NCBI RefSeq assembly: GCF_001513955.1
Contig: NZ_KQ948145.1
Span: 772,212-836,211 of the forward strand
DNA: 64,000 bases
Reading direction: 5' to 3'
Source: Streptomyces pseudovenezuelae
GTDB lineage: Bacteria; Actinomycetota; Actinomycetes; Streptomycetales; Streptomycetaceae
Each line of letters opens with the position of its first letter. Position 1 is the stretch's first letter. The notes below the pieces were generated by a model. The model saw only the letters and a list, made by a program, of their open reading frames with translations. It made no database searches and was not told the DNA's origin. This document shows positions 16,544 through 25,722 of this stretch, piece after piece. A program made the position numbers and the translations under genes.

Positions 16544-18201
16544 CGCTTCACCCAGATCCGGTACGGCTCCTGTCCGCCGTCCTTGTCGGAGGGCCGCAGC
16601 ACGGCCAGCAGCCGGTAGTCGGCGTTGCCGCGCAGCGCCTCGGGAACGGAGTCGGCCCGCAGCGCGATCACGTCGTAGGAGTCCTTCTTCACCTCGGCCG
16701 TCAGAGCCGCGCCCTGCCCGGCCCGGTGCCACTGGGCGGGCTTCGTCTGCGCCCGGAAGTAGTAGGCGGAGATCTCCGGGTCGTCCGTCAGGTACGCGCC
16801 CTTGGTGTCCACGACCTCGCGCAGGGCGCCGACCATGGCGGCCGAGTCCGGCGGCCGGTACAGCCCCCCGGTCTGTGCCATGCCGATGACCAGGGCGGCG
16901 ACGTAGATCATGATGCCGATCTGCGGGTACCGGAAGTGGGCGCCCATCATCCGCGAGACACCGAGACCGGCCATCGGCACCGCGAAGAGCAGTCCGAAGC
17001 CGACATGGATGTACAGCGAGCTGCCGTTGCCCAGCCAGGCCTGGTAGAGCGGGGCGAGCAGGGCGGTGGCGCACATCGTCAGGCCCAGCAGGGAGCGCCG
17101 GACCGCGCCCGGCGCGCTGCCCTCGGCCCAGGGCATCTCGCCCATCCGGGCCCGCCGGATGAAGCCGACGGCACCGATCACCGCGACGAGCAGGACGACG
17201 CCGCCCCACTGAGCGCTCTCCTTGAGCAGTTCGACGGCGCTGTCGTCGCTTTGCACGTTCCAGCCGCTCGGCGTCCCGTGGAGCAGGACGCCGACGAAGC
17301 ACAGGGCTCCGGTTGCCACCGCGAACAGCGCACCCCGCACGAAGGCGCCCGCGCCGCGGAAGCGATAGGCGGTCAGTACGGCGAGCACGGTCAGCGTCGG
17401 CAGGTACAGGGCGGCCGAGTACGCGGCGAACGGCGCGAGGGCCGCGAAGGGCGCCGCGAGCAGCACGGCCGCGGGGCCGGACTGCCGGGTCCGGGCCAGC
17501 AGCCACAGGGCGGCGGCGAGCAGGAACAGCGACAGGGAGTGCAGGGAGGCGTACCGGCCGGTGAAGGCGGTCGACTCCAGCACGGAGTACATGGCGGCGG
17601 CCGCGAGACCGGCCCGCGCGTTGAACAGCAGCCGGGTGGCGCCGAACAGCAGCGCCGTGGCTCCGAGCGCCCAGGCCAGGCTCAGCGCCCGGGCCCCGGC
17701 GAGGCCGAGCTGGGCGACCGGCCCCGACAGTGCGCCGTCGGACACCAGGAACTTCGCCTCCTGCGGGAAGGCGCTGCCGTCGAGCCGGAAGGACAGTCCG
17801 GCCTGCACGAGCAGGATCAGGAGCAGGGCTCCCCGACTGATCCAGGCCGAACGGCTGTTGTCGACCGCCCAGGCCGACACCGGGACCTCGGGCAGCACAT
17901 AGCCCGGCTCGGGCTCCGGCTCGGGTTCGACGACGGTGTACTCGGGGACGTAGTACTCGGCGTCGGAACCGCCCGTGTAGGGCCGCGTGTAGCGCTGCTG
18001 GGCGGGGTTCGGCTGCTGCGGGATGTACGGCTGTCCGGTGTACGGCTGCTGATAGCCGTACGCCTGGTGGTCACCGTAGGCCTGCTGATCGCCGTGGACC
18101 GGCTGCTGTTGCTGCTGCTCGGTGTAGGGCGGGTAGTGCTGCTGCCAGTCCTGCTGTGAACCGGGTTCCGACCAACTGCCGTCCTGTTGCTGCGTCGTCA
18201 T
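16540..18201 (-). CDS. Polytopic membrane protein with Gln/Tyr-rich N-terminus, GT-C-like
   Basis: This encodes 553 residues from ATG 18201, overlapping the stop of the GH26-type gene as ATGA. The first 120 residues are cytoplasmic, very rich in Gln, Tyr and Pro (PYTEQQQQQPVHGD, repeated GYQQPYTGQPY-like units), and probably disordered. An acidic EPEPEPEPGY tract leads into about ten transmembrane segments and a short soluble tail with a YYFRAQTKPAQW segment. The topology resembles the GT-C enzyme encoded downstream, although the Asp/Glu loop is not obvious, so it may be a partner or a divergent transferase. Confidence 0.75.
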   Translation of the reverse strand: MTTQQQDGSWSEPGSQQDWQQHYPPYTEQQQQQPVHGDQQAYGDHQAYGYQQPYTGQPYIPQQPNPAQQRYTRPYTGGSDAEYYVPEYTVVEPEPEPEPGYVLPEVPVSAWAVDNSRSAWISRGALLLILLVQAGLSFRLDGSAFPQEAKFLVSDGALSGPVAQLGLAGARALSLAWALGATALLFGATRLLFNARAGLAAAAMYSVLESTAFTGRYASLHSLSLFLLAAALWLLARTRQSGPAAVLLAAPFAALAPFAAYSAALYLPTLTVLAVLTAYRFRGAGAFVRGALFAVATGALCFVGVLLHGTPSGWNVQSDDSAVELLKESAQWGGVVLLVAVIGAVGFIRRARMGEMPWAEGSAPGAVRRSLLGLTMCATALLAPLYQAWLGNGSSLYIHVGFGLLFAVPMAGLGVSRMMGAHFRYPQIGIMIYVAALVIGMAQTGGLYRPPDSAAMVGALREVVDTKGAYLTDDPEISAYYFRAQTKPAQWHRAGQGAALTAEVKKDSYDVIALRADSVPEALRGNADYRLLAVLRPSDKDGGQEPYRIWVKR

Positions 18202-19205
18202 GAACGCGGCACCTCGAATCCGAAGTCGTCGTCGGCGATGAGGCGCTTGAACTCGGCCAGGGCGAGCGGGCTGCTCTGGATGCGCCAGTCGGCCCGCTTG
18301 GGGATGTTGAACCACAGGAAGCCGATGACGTCCTTGTCCTCCTTCACCCCCGCGAACAGCGCGCGCACGTCGGCGCGCCGCCGCTCCCCGGGCTCGGACG
18401 AGGTCTCGCTGATCAGCACCGGCTTGTCGGTGAACGCGTCGATCTGGCTGCGGGTCGGGCCGTAGAGGGTGTCGAAGGTGTGCGCGCCGGTCCGGGTCCA
18501 GTAGCCGACGATGCCGACCCAGTCGACGTAGGCGTCACCGGGCCAGTACGGCTCCAGCTTCACGGAACGGACCGGGTTGACGACGTTCGGGCTCCACACC
18601 CAGATGACGTTGGTGGCGCCGACCTGCTGGAAGACGTCGTGGATGTGCCGCCAGGCCTTCACGAAGGTCTCGGGGGTGGTGTCCTTGGTGCCCCACGGGT
18701 ACCAGTGGCCGTTCATCTCGTGCCCGAAGCTGATCGCCACGGGCACGTCCGTCTTGCGCACACTGTCCGCGTACTTCTTGATGTACGCGTCCTGCGAACC
18801 GTCGGCGATCTTGTCGAGGCCGGGCTTGAACGGCTCCCACGACACGTACAGCATGCCGCCGTCACCGAAGACGTTCTGGGCGCCCACGGCGTTGAAGCCG
18901 TTGCCCCACGACGAGTACGAGCCGACCAGGTTGGGCTTCTTGCCGACGGTCTTCGCGAAGGCGTCCACCGGCTTCAGCGAGCTGGGCGCGCCGTCCAGGG
19001 CCACCCCGAAGTACTCCTTGCCGGGGTGCAGCAGCGGTTTCACGTCGTACGGCAGCTCCGCCCCGGGTCCCTTCGAGGCGGACCCGGCGGACGGTTCCTT
19101 CGCGGCCTGCGCGGCGGGGTCGTCGCCGCCGAGCACGCCGCAGCCGGCGACCGCCGCCAGGGACATCAGCGCCGCGCACAGCGGGAGGACGCTCTTGCGG
19201 ATCAT
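18198..19205 (-). CDS. GH26-like glycoside hydrolase lipoprotein
   Basis: The 335-residue protein has a lipoprotein signal: MIRKSVLPLC..., lipobox VAGC with Cys22. After a short linker comes a (beta/alpha)8-type domain. GHEMNGHWYPWG contains the probable acid/base Glu163 and VLISETSS the probable nucleophile Glu267, the GH26 (mannanase-like) arrangement. It would act outside the membrane on a polysaccharide, for example trimming or releasing the polymer made by the upstream synthase. ATGA overlaps join it to both neighbours. The mannan specificity of the family cannot be assumed. Confidence 0.85.
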   Translation of the reverse strand: MIRKSVLPLCAALMSLAAVAGCGVLGGDDPAAQAAKEPSAGSASKGPGAELPYDVKPLLHPGKEYFGVALDGAPSSLKPVDAFAKTVGKKPNLVGSYSSWGNGFNAVGAQNVFGDGGMLYVSWEPFKPGLDKIADGSQDAYIKKYADSVRKTDVPVAISFGHEMNGHWYPWGTKDTTPETFVKAWRHIHDVFQQVGATNVIWVWSPNVVNPVRSVKLEPYWPGDAYVDWVGIVGYWTRTGAHTFDTLYGPTRSQIDAFTDKPVLISETSSEPGERRRADVRALFAGVKEDKDVIGFLWFNIPKRADWRIQSSPLALAEFKRLIADDDFGFEVPRS

Positions 19206-20833
19206 GCGGGTTCACCTGCTGAGTGGTGTTCCTTGGGCTGGATGAGCGCTCGCGCGACGACCAGCGCGTAGAACAGCCCGGAGGACAGGACGAGAGCGAA
19301 GTCCGGCGGGTAGCCGGTGAACAGGCGGTACACGGCCGCGCCGACCCAGACCACGGCGGTGCCGCCGCTCCAGATCCACAGGCCGAGCCAGAACCGGCGA
19401 GTCTTGTTCTTCTTCGCGCCCTTGGAGCCGGTCGGCTGCCAGCCCATGCGCTGCTTGCGCAGGATGTCCCAGATGGCGAAGACATGCGCCCAGCCGTACA
19501 TCATCCGTGCCGACCAGGCCTCCAGCCGGTACGGCGCCTTGTGCCACATCGGGAAGACGAGGGTGGTGTAGGCGATGCTGGGGAGCACCCAGACCAGGTG
19601 CTTGACCTGGAGCATCTCGGGGCTGGTGAGCAGCAGCATGACGGGCACCAGCGGCGCGAAGAAGGTGAACAGCGCCGTGTGGATGTAGTAGAAGAAGCCG
19701 GACAGGTAGCAGAGCCGACTGGAGAAACGTATCGGCGCGTCCCAGAACTTCTTGCTGGCCAGCAGCGACATCGATCCCGAGCACCAGCGGTACTGCTGGT
19801 TGAAGAAGGCTCCGGCGGTGTCCGGGCAGACCCCTGTGGACAGCGCGACCGGCACGTACTTCAGGTCCCAGCCGAGCCCGCGCAGGTCGAAGCCGGTGTG
19901 CACGTCCTCGGAGTGCTCGATGAGGGTCGTACCGCCGTTGGTCTCCAGGGCGGCCCGCCGGTAGATGGCACAGGAGCCGACGCAGATGGCGCCGTCGCTG
20001 TTCTGCCGGGACACCTGCACGGAGCGGTAGAAGAGCTCCTGCACCGCGCCGGCCCCGCGCTCGATCCAGTTCTGCGAGTCCAGCACCCGGAAGTACTGCG
20101 GGGACTGCACGATCCCGACGCGCTCGTCGGTCTCCATGTACGGCAGCAGCTCCTCCAGGAGGTCGGAGCGCGGCGTGAAGTCGGCGTCGAGGATCAGGAC
20201 GTACTTGCCGTCCGACTGGCCGAACCCGAAGTGCAGGTTGCCGGCCTTCTTGAACCAGCCGCGGTTCTCGCGGGTGCCGTAGCGGAAGCCGAAGTCCCGG
20301 GCCATGGCGGCGAGTTCCGGGCTCGCTCCGTCGTCGAGGACGAAGGGCACGCACACGCCCGGGTACCGGTCGGCCAACTGCCGCACATGGGTCCAGGTGT
20401 TGTGCAGCACCTCGATGGGCTCTCCGCACACCGGCAGGAAGACGTCGACGCTGGGATAGACCGCGGGCCGCCAGCCACGCACGAGCTGCTGGTGGTACTC
20501 GAAGTCGAAGTCCCGCGTGAAGCCGTTCACCTTCAGCGACACGAGGTAGTAGACGACCGTGAAGAACAGCGGTGGCGCGAAGATCCACATCACCGGGCTG
20601 GCCTTGGTCAGCGCCACCTGGCTGACGGTCAGGCACCCGAAGCTGACGATCGAGGCGAGCGTCAGCACCCACAGGCGCCTCTTGACGTACGAGTACTTTT
20701 CCGCATGCGAGGGCGGCGCGGGCAGAAGTCCCAAGGGCGCCTGCTCGGCGCCACGCTTTCCTCCACGCCGTGTGGATCGATGCCCCCCGGCACCGGTCGC
20801 TCCGGACATGCGGGCAGAGTCAATGGATGACAT
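19202..20833 (-). CDS. Cellulose-synthase-like processive GT2 membrane glycosyltransferase
   Basis: The 543-residue integral membrane synthase has two N-terminal transmembrane segments (about residues 53-100), a cytoplasmic GT2 domain and about four or five C-terminal segments. All four motifs of processive synthases are visible: D167-D168, D216-A-D218, E309-D310 and the QQYRW signature at 346-350. These enzymes polymerise a UDP-sugar and extrude the chain. It is the first gene of the operon and its stop overlaps the GH26-type start as ATGA. No c-di-GMP-binding PilZ domain is visible. The ATG at 20833 follows GGAGGGTAGGA and is preferred. Confidence 0.92.
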   Translation of the reverse strand: MSSIDSARMSGATGAGGHRSTRRGGKRGAEQAPLGLLPAPPSHAEKYSYVKRRLWVLTLASIVSFGCLTVSQVALTKASPVMWIFAPPLFFTVVYYLVSLKVNGFTRDFDFEYHQQLVRGWRPAVYPSVDVFLPVCGEPIEVLHNTWTHVRQLADRYPGVCVPFVLDDGASPELAAMARDFGFRYGTRENRGWFKKAGNLHFGFGQSDGKYVLILDADFTPRSDLLEELLPYMETDERVGIVQSPQYFRVLDSQNWIERGAGAVQELFYRSVQVSRQNSDGAICVGSCAIYRRAALETNGGTTLIEHSEDVHTGFDLRGLGWDLKYVPVALSTGVCPDTAGAFFNQQYRWCSGSMSLLASKKFWDAPIRFSSRLCYLSGFFYYIHTALFTFFAPLVPVMLLLTSPEMLQVKHLVWVLPSIAYTTLVFPMWHKAPYRLEAWSARMMYGWAHVFAIWDILRKQRMGWQPTGSKGAKKNKTRRFWLGLWIWSGGTAVVWVGAAVYRLFTGYPPDFALVLSSGLFYALVVARALIQPKEHHSAGEPA

Positions 20834-20843
20834 TCCTACCCTC

Positions 20844-20858
20844 CGGGCCCTGGGCCCG
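20844..20858 (-). promoter_or_regulatory. Leader hairpin abutting the ribosome binding site of the synthase gene
   Basis: Perfect 7-bp inverted repeat CGGGCCC/GGGCCCG with a single-base centre. On the - strand its 3' arm runs directly into the GGAGGG ribosome binding site of the synthase gene, 10 bases before the ATG. The structure could affect translation initiation of the whole coupled operon. Confidence 0.5.
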
Positions 20859-20879
20859 ATGTGTTCCCCACCCCAAAGA

Positions 20880-20900
20880 GCCCCTTTCGAACAAAGGGGC
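20880..20900 (-). promoter_or_regulatory. Second leader hairpin of the polysaccharide operon
   Basis: Perfect 8-bp stem GCCCCTTT/AAAGGGGC with a 5-base loop, 47 bases upstream of the synthase ATG and just 5' of the other leader hairpin on the transcript. It may be an RNA element or a protein-binding inverted repeat. Confidence 0.45.
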
Positions 20901-21260
20901 CAGATGGGAAAGGTTATCCGAGGGATGTGAATGACGTAAGGGCACTGTGAAGACGTACGTCCGACAAGTCCGCTTATGCTCTAAATTTTTGTTGAAGAGT
21001 GAGGTAACCAACAGGTTTCACATCCGGACGACCCGGGCAGAAGGCTCTGATTGTGCGCCTCCTGTGACACCTCGGCCGGCGCCGCCGCCCTCCGTGAACG
21101 GGCCCGCACGCGGCCCGTCGAGACGGATGACGATCCTGACGCGAAGCGCGCAGCCCAGTGCACAATCGGGCCAACTGGTGATAGGAACAACCACTCGGTC
21201 TTCACGTTTGTGCCGTACCTGTGACCGTTCCGGGCGCGGACGCCAGAGGGGGGTTCCGGT

Positions 21261-24200
21261 TTGCCCGGGTTTTCCATGCCCGCACGCGGTGGACGCCACC
21301 GCGTGCGGCGGCGCACATGGCTGCTCTCCGTCGTGGCCATGGCCACTGCGGCACTGATGGGCACGACGATCAGCCTGCTGGCATCCTCGGCCCAGGCCGA
21401 CCAGACCACCCAGGGCATCGACAACCTGCGCACCAACTGGGATCAGGGCGAGTCGGCGCTCTCCCCGGCGGTCGTCCAGTCGTCCGCCTTCGGCCGGCTC
21501 TTCGCCACCAAGCTGGACGGGCAGATATACGCCCAGCCGCTGGTGCTGGGCGACCAGGTGATCGCGGTCACCGAGAGCAACACCCTGTACGGCCTCGACC
21601 GCACGACCGGTGCGATCGAGTGGAGCAAGAACTACGGACCGGCATGGCCGGCGTCGGCCATCGGCTGCGGAGACCTGGTGCCCAACGTGGGCGCGACCGC
21701 GACCCCTGTCTACGACTCCGCCACCGGAACCCTCTACTTCACCACCAAGGTCGACGACGGCACCTCCACGCACCGCCACCCGAAGTGGCTGATGCACGCG
21801 GTGGACCCCGCCTCCGGAGCCGAGCGCGCCGGGTGGCCGGTCACCATCGCCGGAAGCCCCGTCAACGACCCGGGCAACAAGTTCGACGCCTACTACGAGC
21901 AGCAGCGCCCCGGCCTGCTGCTGATGGACGGTGTCGTCTACGCGGGCTTCGGCGGCCACTGTGACGCGTGGCCGTACCGCGGCTATGTGGTCGGCGTGAG
22001 CACCACCGGACACAGCATCACGTCGATGTGGGCCGCGGTGACCGGTGCCAGCACGGGCGGCGCCGGCATCTGGCAGTCGGGTGGCGGACTGGTCTCGGAC
22101 GGGTCCGGCCGGATCTTCTTCAGCACCGGCAACGGCATCAGCCCGGCGCCCGGACCCGGCAAGACCGTTCAGGGCACCCTCGCCGAGTCCGTCGTGCGCC
22201 TCCAGGTGGGCGCGGACAACAGCCTCAGCACCGCCGACTTCTTCAGCCCCAGCAACGCCGCGACCCTGGACCTGACCGACCAGGACGTCTCCTCGGGCGC
22301 CCCGATGGCGCTGCCGGACGGCTTCGGCACCGCCGAGCACCCGCACCTGCTGGTCCAGCAGGGCAAGGACGGGCGGGTGTTCCTGCTCGACCGCGACAAC
22401 CTCGGCGGCATGGGCCAGGGCCCCCAGGGCGGCGACGCCGCGGTGAGCAAGTCCGGCCCCTACCAGGGCATGTGGGGACACCCCGCGTTCTGGGGCGGCG
22501 ACGGCGGCTATGTCTACGTCGTCGGCAACCAGGGCCCGCTGCGCGCGCTCAAGTACGGCGTGCGCAACGGCGGTACGCCCGCGCTCACCCTCACCGGCCA
22601 GAGCCAGGACACCTTCGGCTACACCAGCGGCTCCCCCCTGGTCACCTCCGACGGCACGGACGAGTCCAGTGCCCTGGTGTGGATGACCTCCGCGAGCAAC
22701 GCCTCGGGAGCCGACGGCACCCTGCGCGCCTACAGCCCCACCCCCGACGGCAACGGCCGTCTCCAGTTGCTGTGGTCGGCGCCGATCGGCACCGCGACGA
22801 AGTTCAGCACCCCGACCGCCGAGCGCGGCAAGGTGTACGTCGGCACCCGGGACGGTGTCCTCTACGGCTTCGGCAGCCCGGCCAGGACGGCTCTGACCGC
22901 GGCCTCCCTGGACTTCGGCCAGGTCGGCGTGGGCGGCAGCGATGCGGCCGCCATGCAGCTGACCGCCACGCAGGACGTCAGCATCACCGGGCTCAAGGCC
23001 TCCGGCGCGTTCACGGTCGACCCGTCCGCCGTACCCACCCCCGACCAGCCCGAGGCGCTGGCGGCGGACGCCACCCTGGACGTGCCGATCAGCTTCGCCC
23101 CCACCGCCACCGGCGGCATCAACGGCACCCTGACCGTGAACCTGGCGGACGGCCAGAAACTGGTCTTCGCCCTCCACGGCGTCGGCACCCGGCCCGGACT
23201 CGGGGCGGCACCCGTCGCCCTCGACTTCGGGGAAGTGCCCACCGGGAGCACCTCGACGCTGAACCTCCAGATCACCAACACCGGCACCGAACCGGAGACC
23301 GTCGACTCGGTCGACTCCCCCGGCGGCGTCTTCTCCACCTCGGGGCTGCCGAGCGCGGGAACGGTCGTACCGGCCGGTGGCTCGTTCGTGCTCTCGGTCA
23401 CCTACGCACCGACCGACGACCGCGCCGACAGCGACGCGCTCGTGGTCAGCAGCAGCAGCGGCGGCGGCACGCACACACTGAGCGTGCCGGTCAGCGCCAC
23501 GGCCATCACGGGGCAGGGGCACCTGGAGTTCTCCCCGAGCTCCCTGGACTTCGGCCAGGTCCCGGTCGGCAGCTCCAGGTCGCTGTCGTTCACCATCACC
23601 AACACCGGCAACATCCCGGTGACGGTGACCAAGGCCAAGGCTCCGACGGGCGACTTCAACAGCCCGGTGCAGCTGTCGGAGGGCCTGATCATCGGCCCTG
23701 AGCAGACCGCGGTGCAGACGGTGACGTTCACTCCGCGCTCGGCCGCGGATCTGAGCGCCTTCTACGAGGTCACCGGTACCGGTACCGACACGAACGGCAA
23801 CAGCCAGGGCGCCATGTACGTCCCGGTCAAGGGCACCGGCATCGGCACCGCCACGACCACCTCGGCCGCCGACGGGCGGTGGCGGACCAACGGCTCGGCG
23901 GTGCCGGCTGACGGCGGCGGGGTGCAGCTGACCCCGGCCACCAGCAATCAGGCGGGCTCGGCGGTCTACACCGAGCCGTTGCGCACCGACGGTCTGCGGG
24001 CCACCTTCACCACGAAGTTCGGCCCCGGCACCGGCGGGAAGGGCATGACGCTCAGCCTGCTCGACCCGGCCCAGAACTCCGCCTCGGCACTGGGCGGGAC
24101 CGGTGACGGCCTCGGCATCGCGGGGCGGCCCGGCACGGTGATCGCCCTCGCCACCGGCTGGAACAACACGCTGAAGGCACAGAACTTCGCGGGCGTCGGC

Positions 24201-25667
24201 CGCAGTTCGGCCGGCTCGTCGGTGATCGACTACCAGTCGCTGGTCCCCCTCGGCACCTCCCTGCGCCAGGGCACGCACCAGGTCGACATCCAGGTGGCCG
24301 CCGGCCATCTGTACGTCTGGATCGACGGGGCGCAGGTGGTGGACGCCACAGCGACGCTGCCGTCCACCGCGCTCCTGGCCTTCTCCGGTGCCACCGGCGA
24401 CAGCGCCGACCTGCAGACGGTGAGCGGCCCGGTCGTCAGCGAGGGGCCGCCCGCGGCCACCTCGCTCCACCTCACCGCCCCGAGCACGGGCGTCCCGGGC
24501 CGTCCGCTGACCGTCACCGGCACCCTGATCTCGTCCGCGGCCCTGCCCGCGGGCCAGGTCGCGCACCTCACGCGGAACGGAACAGCACTGCCCGATGTGA
24601 CGACACAGGCGGACGGCTCCTTCACCTTCACCGACACCCCACCGGCAGAGGGCAGCTACACCTACGCCGCGAGCTACGCCGGGGACGACACCCACGAGAC
24701 GGCCGCCGCCACGAGCCTCGTCCAGGTGTCCAAGCTGGCCACCTCGGTCACTGTGACGGCCCCGGCCACGGCCGGCCGCGCGCAGAAGCTGACCGTCTCC
24801 GGCACGCTCTCCGGCTCGCCCTTCACCACCGGTGGGGTCGTCAAGGTGACGAAGACCGACCTCGCACACCCGTCCGGCACCGCACTCGCCGACGCGAAGG
24901 TCTCCGCGAACGGTTCGTTCACGTTCACGGACACCCCGCAGATCGGCGGCGCCAACACCTACAAGGTGGCCTACGGCGGCGACATCTCACACAAGCCGGG
25001 CAGCAGCACCGCCACCACTCAGGTGTCCCGGGCCGCGGCGTCCGTGACCATCACCACCGACCACTCGACGTACGCCTACAGCCAGTCAGCGAAGATCACA
25101 GCTCATCTCGGCACGACGTACAACAGCCGTACGGTGGCGATCTACGCCAAGCCGTACAGCGGCACATCGGTCCTGGTGAAGTCGGGCACGGTGGACTCCC
25201 ACGGCAACCTGACGGGGTCCTACAAGCTCACCCGCAACACCACGTTCAGCGCGGTGTTCACCGGCGACTACCGGTACGCCCCGAAGACCGCCGCCCGAAG
25301 TGTGCACACCCATGTGCGGATCTCGGAGAAGCTGTCCGGCTACTACACGAGCACGTACTACGGCAGCACGCTCTACCGGGTGTACCACCACACCACCAAG
25401 GAGCAACTCGACGCCACGGTCACCCCCGGCAAGGCCGGCCAGTGTGTCGTCTTCCGCGTGCAGCGGTACTACAGCGGCGCCTGGCACACGCAGACCACCA
25501 CCCCCTGCGCGGCCCTCAGTTCCGCCAGCACCGGCCGCCACCAGATGGCCCTCACCCGGTCCGTCAACAGCAGGTTCCGCGTCGCCGCGCAGTACGTCCA
25601 CAGCAGCAGGGACAACACCAACCTCAGCACCTGGGGTGCCTGGCAGTACTTCACCGTCAGGCAGTGA
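21261..25667 (+). CDS. Giant secreted multidomain protein: PQQ-like propeller, ASH-type, lectin-like and Ig-like domains
   Basis: The product has 1468 residues. I chose TTG 21261 because GAGGGGGG sits 7 bases upstream; ATG 21276 would remove five residues. A Sec signal follows (RRRTWLLSVVAMATAALMG... to SSAQA). Residues about 40-540 form a PQQ-like beta-propeller (YAQPLV, LYGLDRTTGAIEW and similar). Three ASH/choice-of-anchor-D repeats follow (each with LDFGQV or LDFGEV, about 545-860). Next come a lectin-like beta domain (about 870-1055) and two or three Ig-like repeats (GSFTFTDTP twice, about 1063-1250). A Tyr/Ser-rich C-terminal domain ends in WQYFTVRQ. No catalytic site or cell-wall sorting signal is visible. 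It faces the polysaccharide operon and may bind or organise the polymer outside the cell, which is inference. Confidence 0.85.
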   Translation: MPGFSMPARGGRHRVRRRTWLLSVVAMATAALMGTTISLLASSAQADQTTQGIDNLRTNWDQGESALSPAVVQSSAFGRLFATKLDGQIYAQPLVLGDQVIAVTESNTLYGLDRTTGAIEWSKNYGPAWPASAIGCGDLVPNVGATATPVYDSATGTLYFTTKVDDGTSTHRHPKWLMHAVDPASGAERAGWPVTIAGSPVNDPGNKFDAYYEQQRPGLLLMDGVVYAGFGGHCDAWPYRGYVVGVSTTGHSITSMWAAVTGASTGGAGIWQSGGGLVSDGSGRIFFSTGNGISPAPGPGKTVQGTLAESVVRLQVGADNSLSTADFFSPSNAATLDLTDQDVSSGAPMALPDGFGTAEHPHLLVQQGKDGRVFLLDRDNLGGMGQGPQGGDAAVSKSGPYQGMWGHPAFWGGDGGYVYVVGNQGPLRALKYGVRNGGTPALTLTGQSQDTFGYTSGSPLVTSDGTDESSALVWMTSASNASGADGTLRAYSPTPDGNGRLQLLWSAPIGTATKFSTPTAERGKVYVGTRDGVLYGFGSPARTALTAASLDFGQVGVGGSDAAAMQLTATQDVSITGLKASGAFTVDPSAVPTPDQPEALAADATLDVPISFAPTATGGINGTLTVNLADGQKLVFALHGVGTRPGLGAAPVALDFGEVPTGSTSTLNLQITNTGTEPETVDSVDSPGGVFSTSGLPSAGTVVPAGGSFVLSVTYAPTDDRADSDALVVSSSSGGGTHTLSVPVSATAITGQGHLEFSPSSLDFGQVPVGSSRSLSFTITNTGNIPVTVTKAKAPTGDFNSPVQLSEGLIIGPEQTAVQTVTFTPRSAADLSAFYEVTGTGTDTNGNSQGAMYVPVKGTGIGTATTTSAADGRWRTNGSAVPADGGGVQLTPATSNQAGSAVYTEPLRTDGLRATFTTKFGPGTGGKGMTLSLLDPAQNSASALGGTGDGLGIAGRPGTVIALATGWNNTLKAQNFAGVGRSSAGSSVIDYQSLVPLGTSLRQGTHQVDIQVAAGHLYVWIDGAQVVDATATLPSTALLAFSGATGDSADLQTVSGPVVSEGPPAATSLHLTAPSTGVPGRPLTVTGTLISSAALPAGQVAHLTRNGTALPDVTTQADGSFTFTDTPPAEGSYTYAASYAGDDTHETAAATSLVQVSKLATSVTVTAPATAGRAQKLTVSGTLSGSPFTTGGVVKVTKTDLAHPSGTALADAKVSANGSFTFTDTPQIGGANTYKVAYGGDISHKPGSSTATTQVSRAAASVTITTDHSTYAYSQSAKITAHLGTTYNSRTVAIYAKPYSGTSVLVKSGTVDSHGNLTGSYKLTRNTTFSAVFTGDYRYAPKTAARSVHTHVRISEKLSGYYTSTYYGSTLYRVYHHTTKEQLDATVTPGKAGQCVVFRVQRYYSGAWHTQTTTPCAALSSASTGRHQMALTRSVNSRFRVAAQYVHSSRDNTNLSTWGAWQYFTVRQ

Positions 25668-25722
25668 GCACGGCTGAGACCGGCTGAACAGCCCCGCCTC
25701 CGGTCCCTCGTCCGCGGCCGGT

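Larger units (their letters stand above)
20834..21260. other. Divergent control region of the polysaccharide operon and the giant secreted protein
   Basis: A 427-base gap between divergently transcribed genes. Two perfect hairpins lie close to the - strand start (20844-20858 and 20880-20900). The middle (about 20980-21010) is AT-rich for this genome, including AAATTTTTGTTGAAG, and probably holds promoters, but I could not fix a clear -35/-10 pair. GAGGGGGG at about 21246-21253 serves the + strand gene. Confidence 0.6.

Noticed and set aside
19223..20830. 535-residue + strand open frame opposite the synthase gene
   Set aside because: Antisense shadow; the - strand frame has all processive glycosyltransferase motifs.
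20901..21260. Riboswitch (for example c-di-GMP) in the divergent control region
   Set aside because: No conserved core that I could recognise on either strand; only simple hairpins were found.
21018..24869. 1283-residue open frame on the - strand opposite the giant secreted protein
   Set aside because: Gly/Arg/Ala-rich mirror of high-GC third positions; the + strand frame has a signal peptide and recognisable domains.
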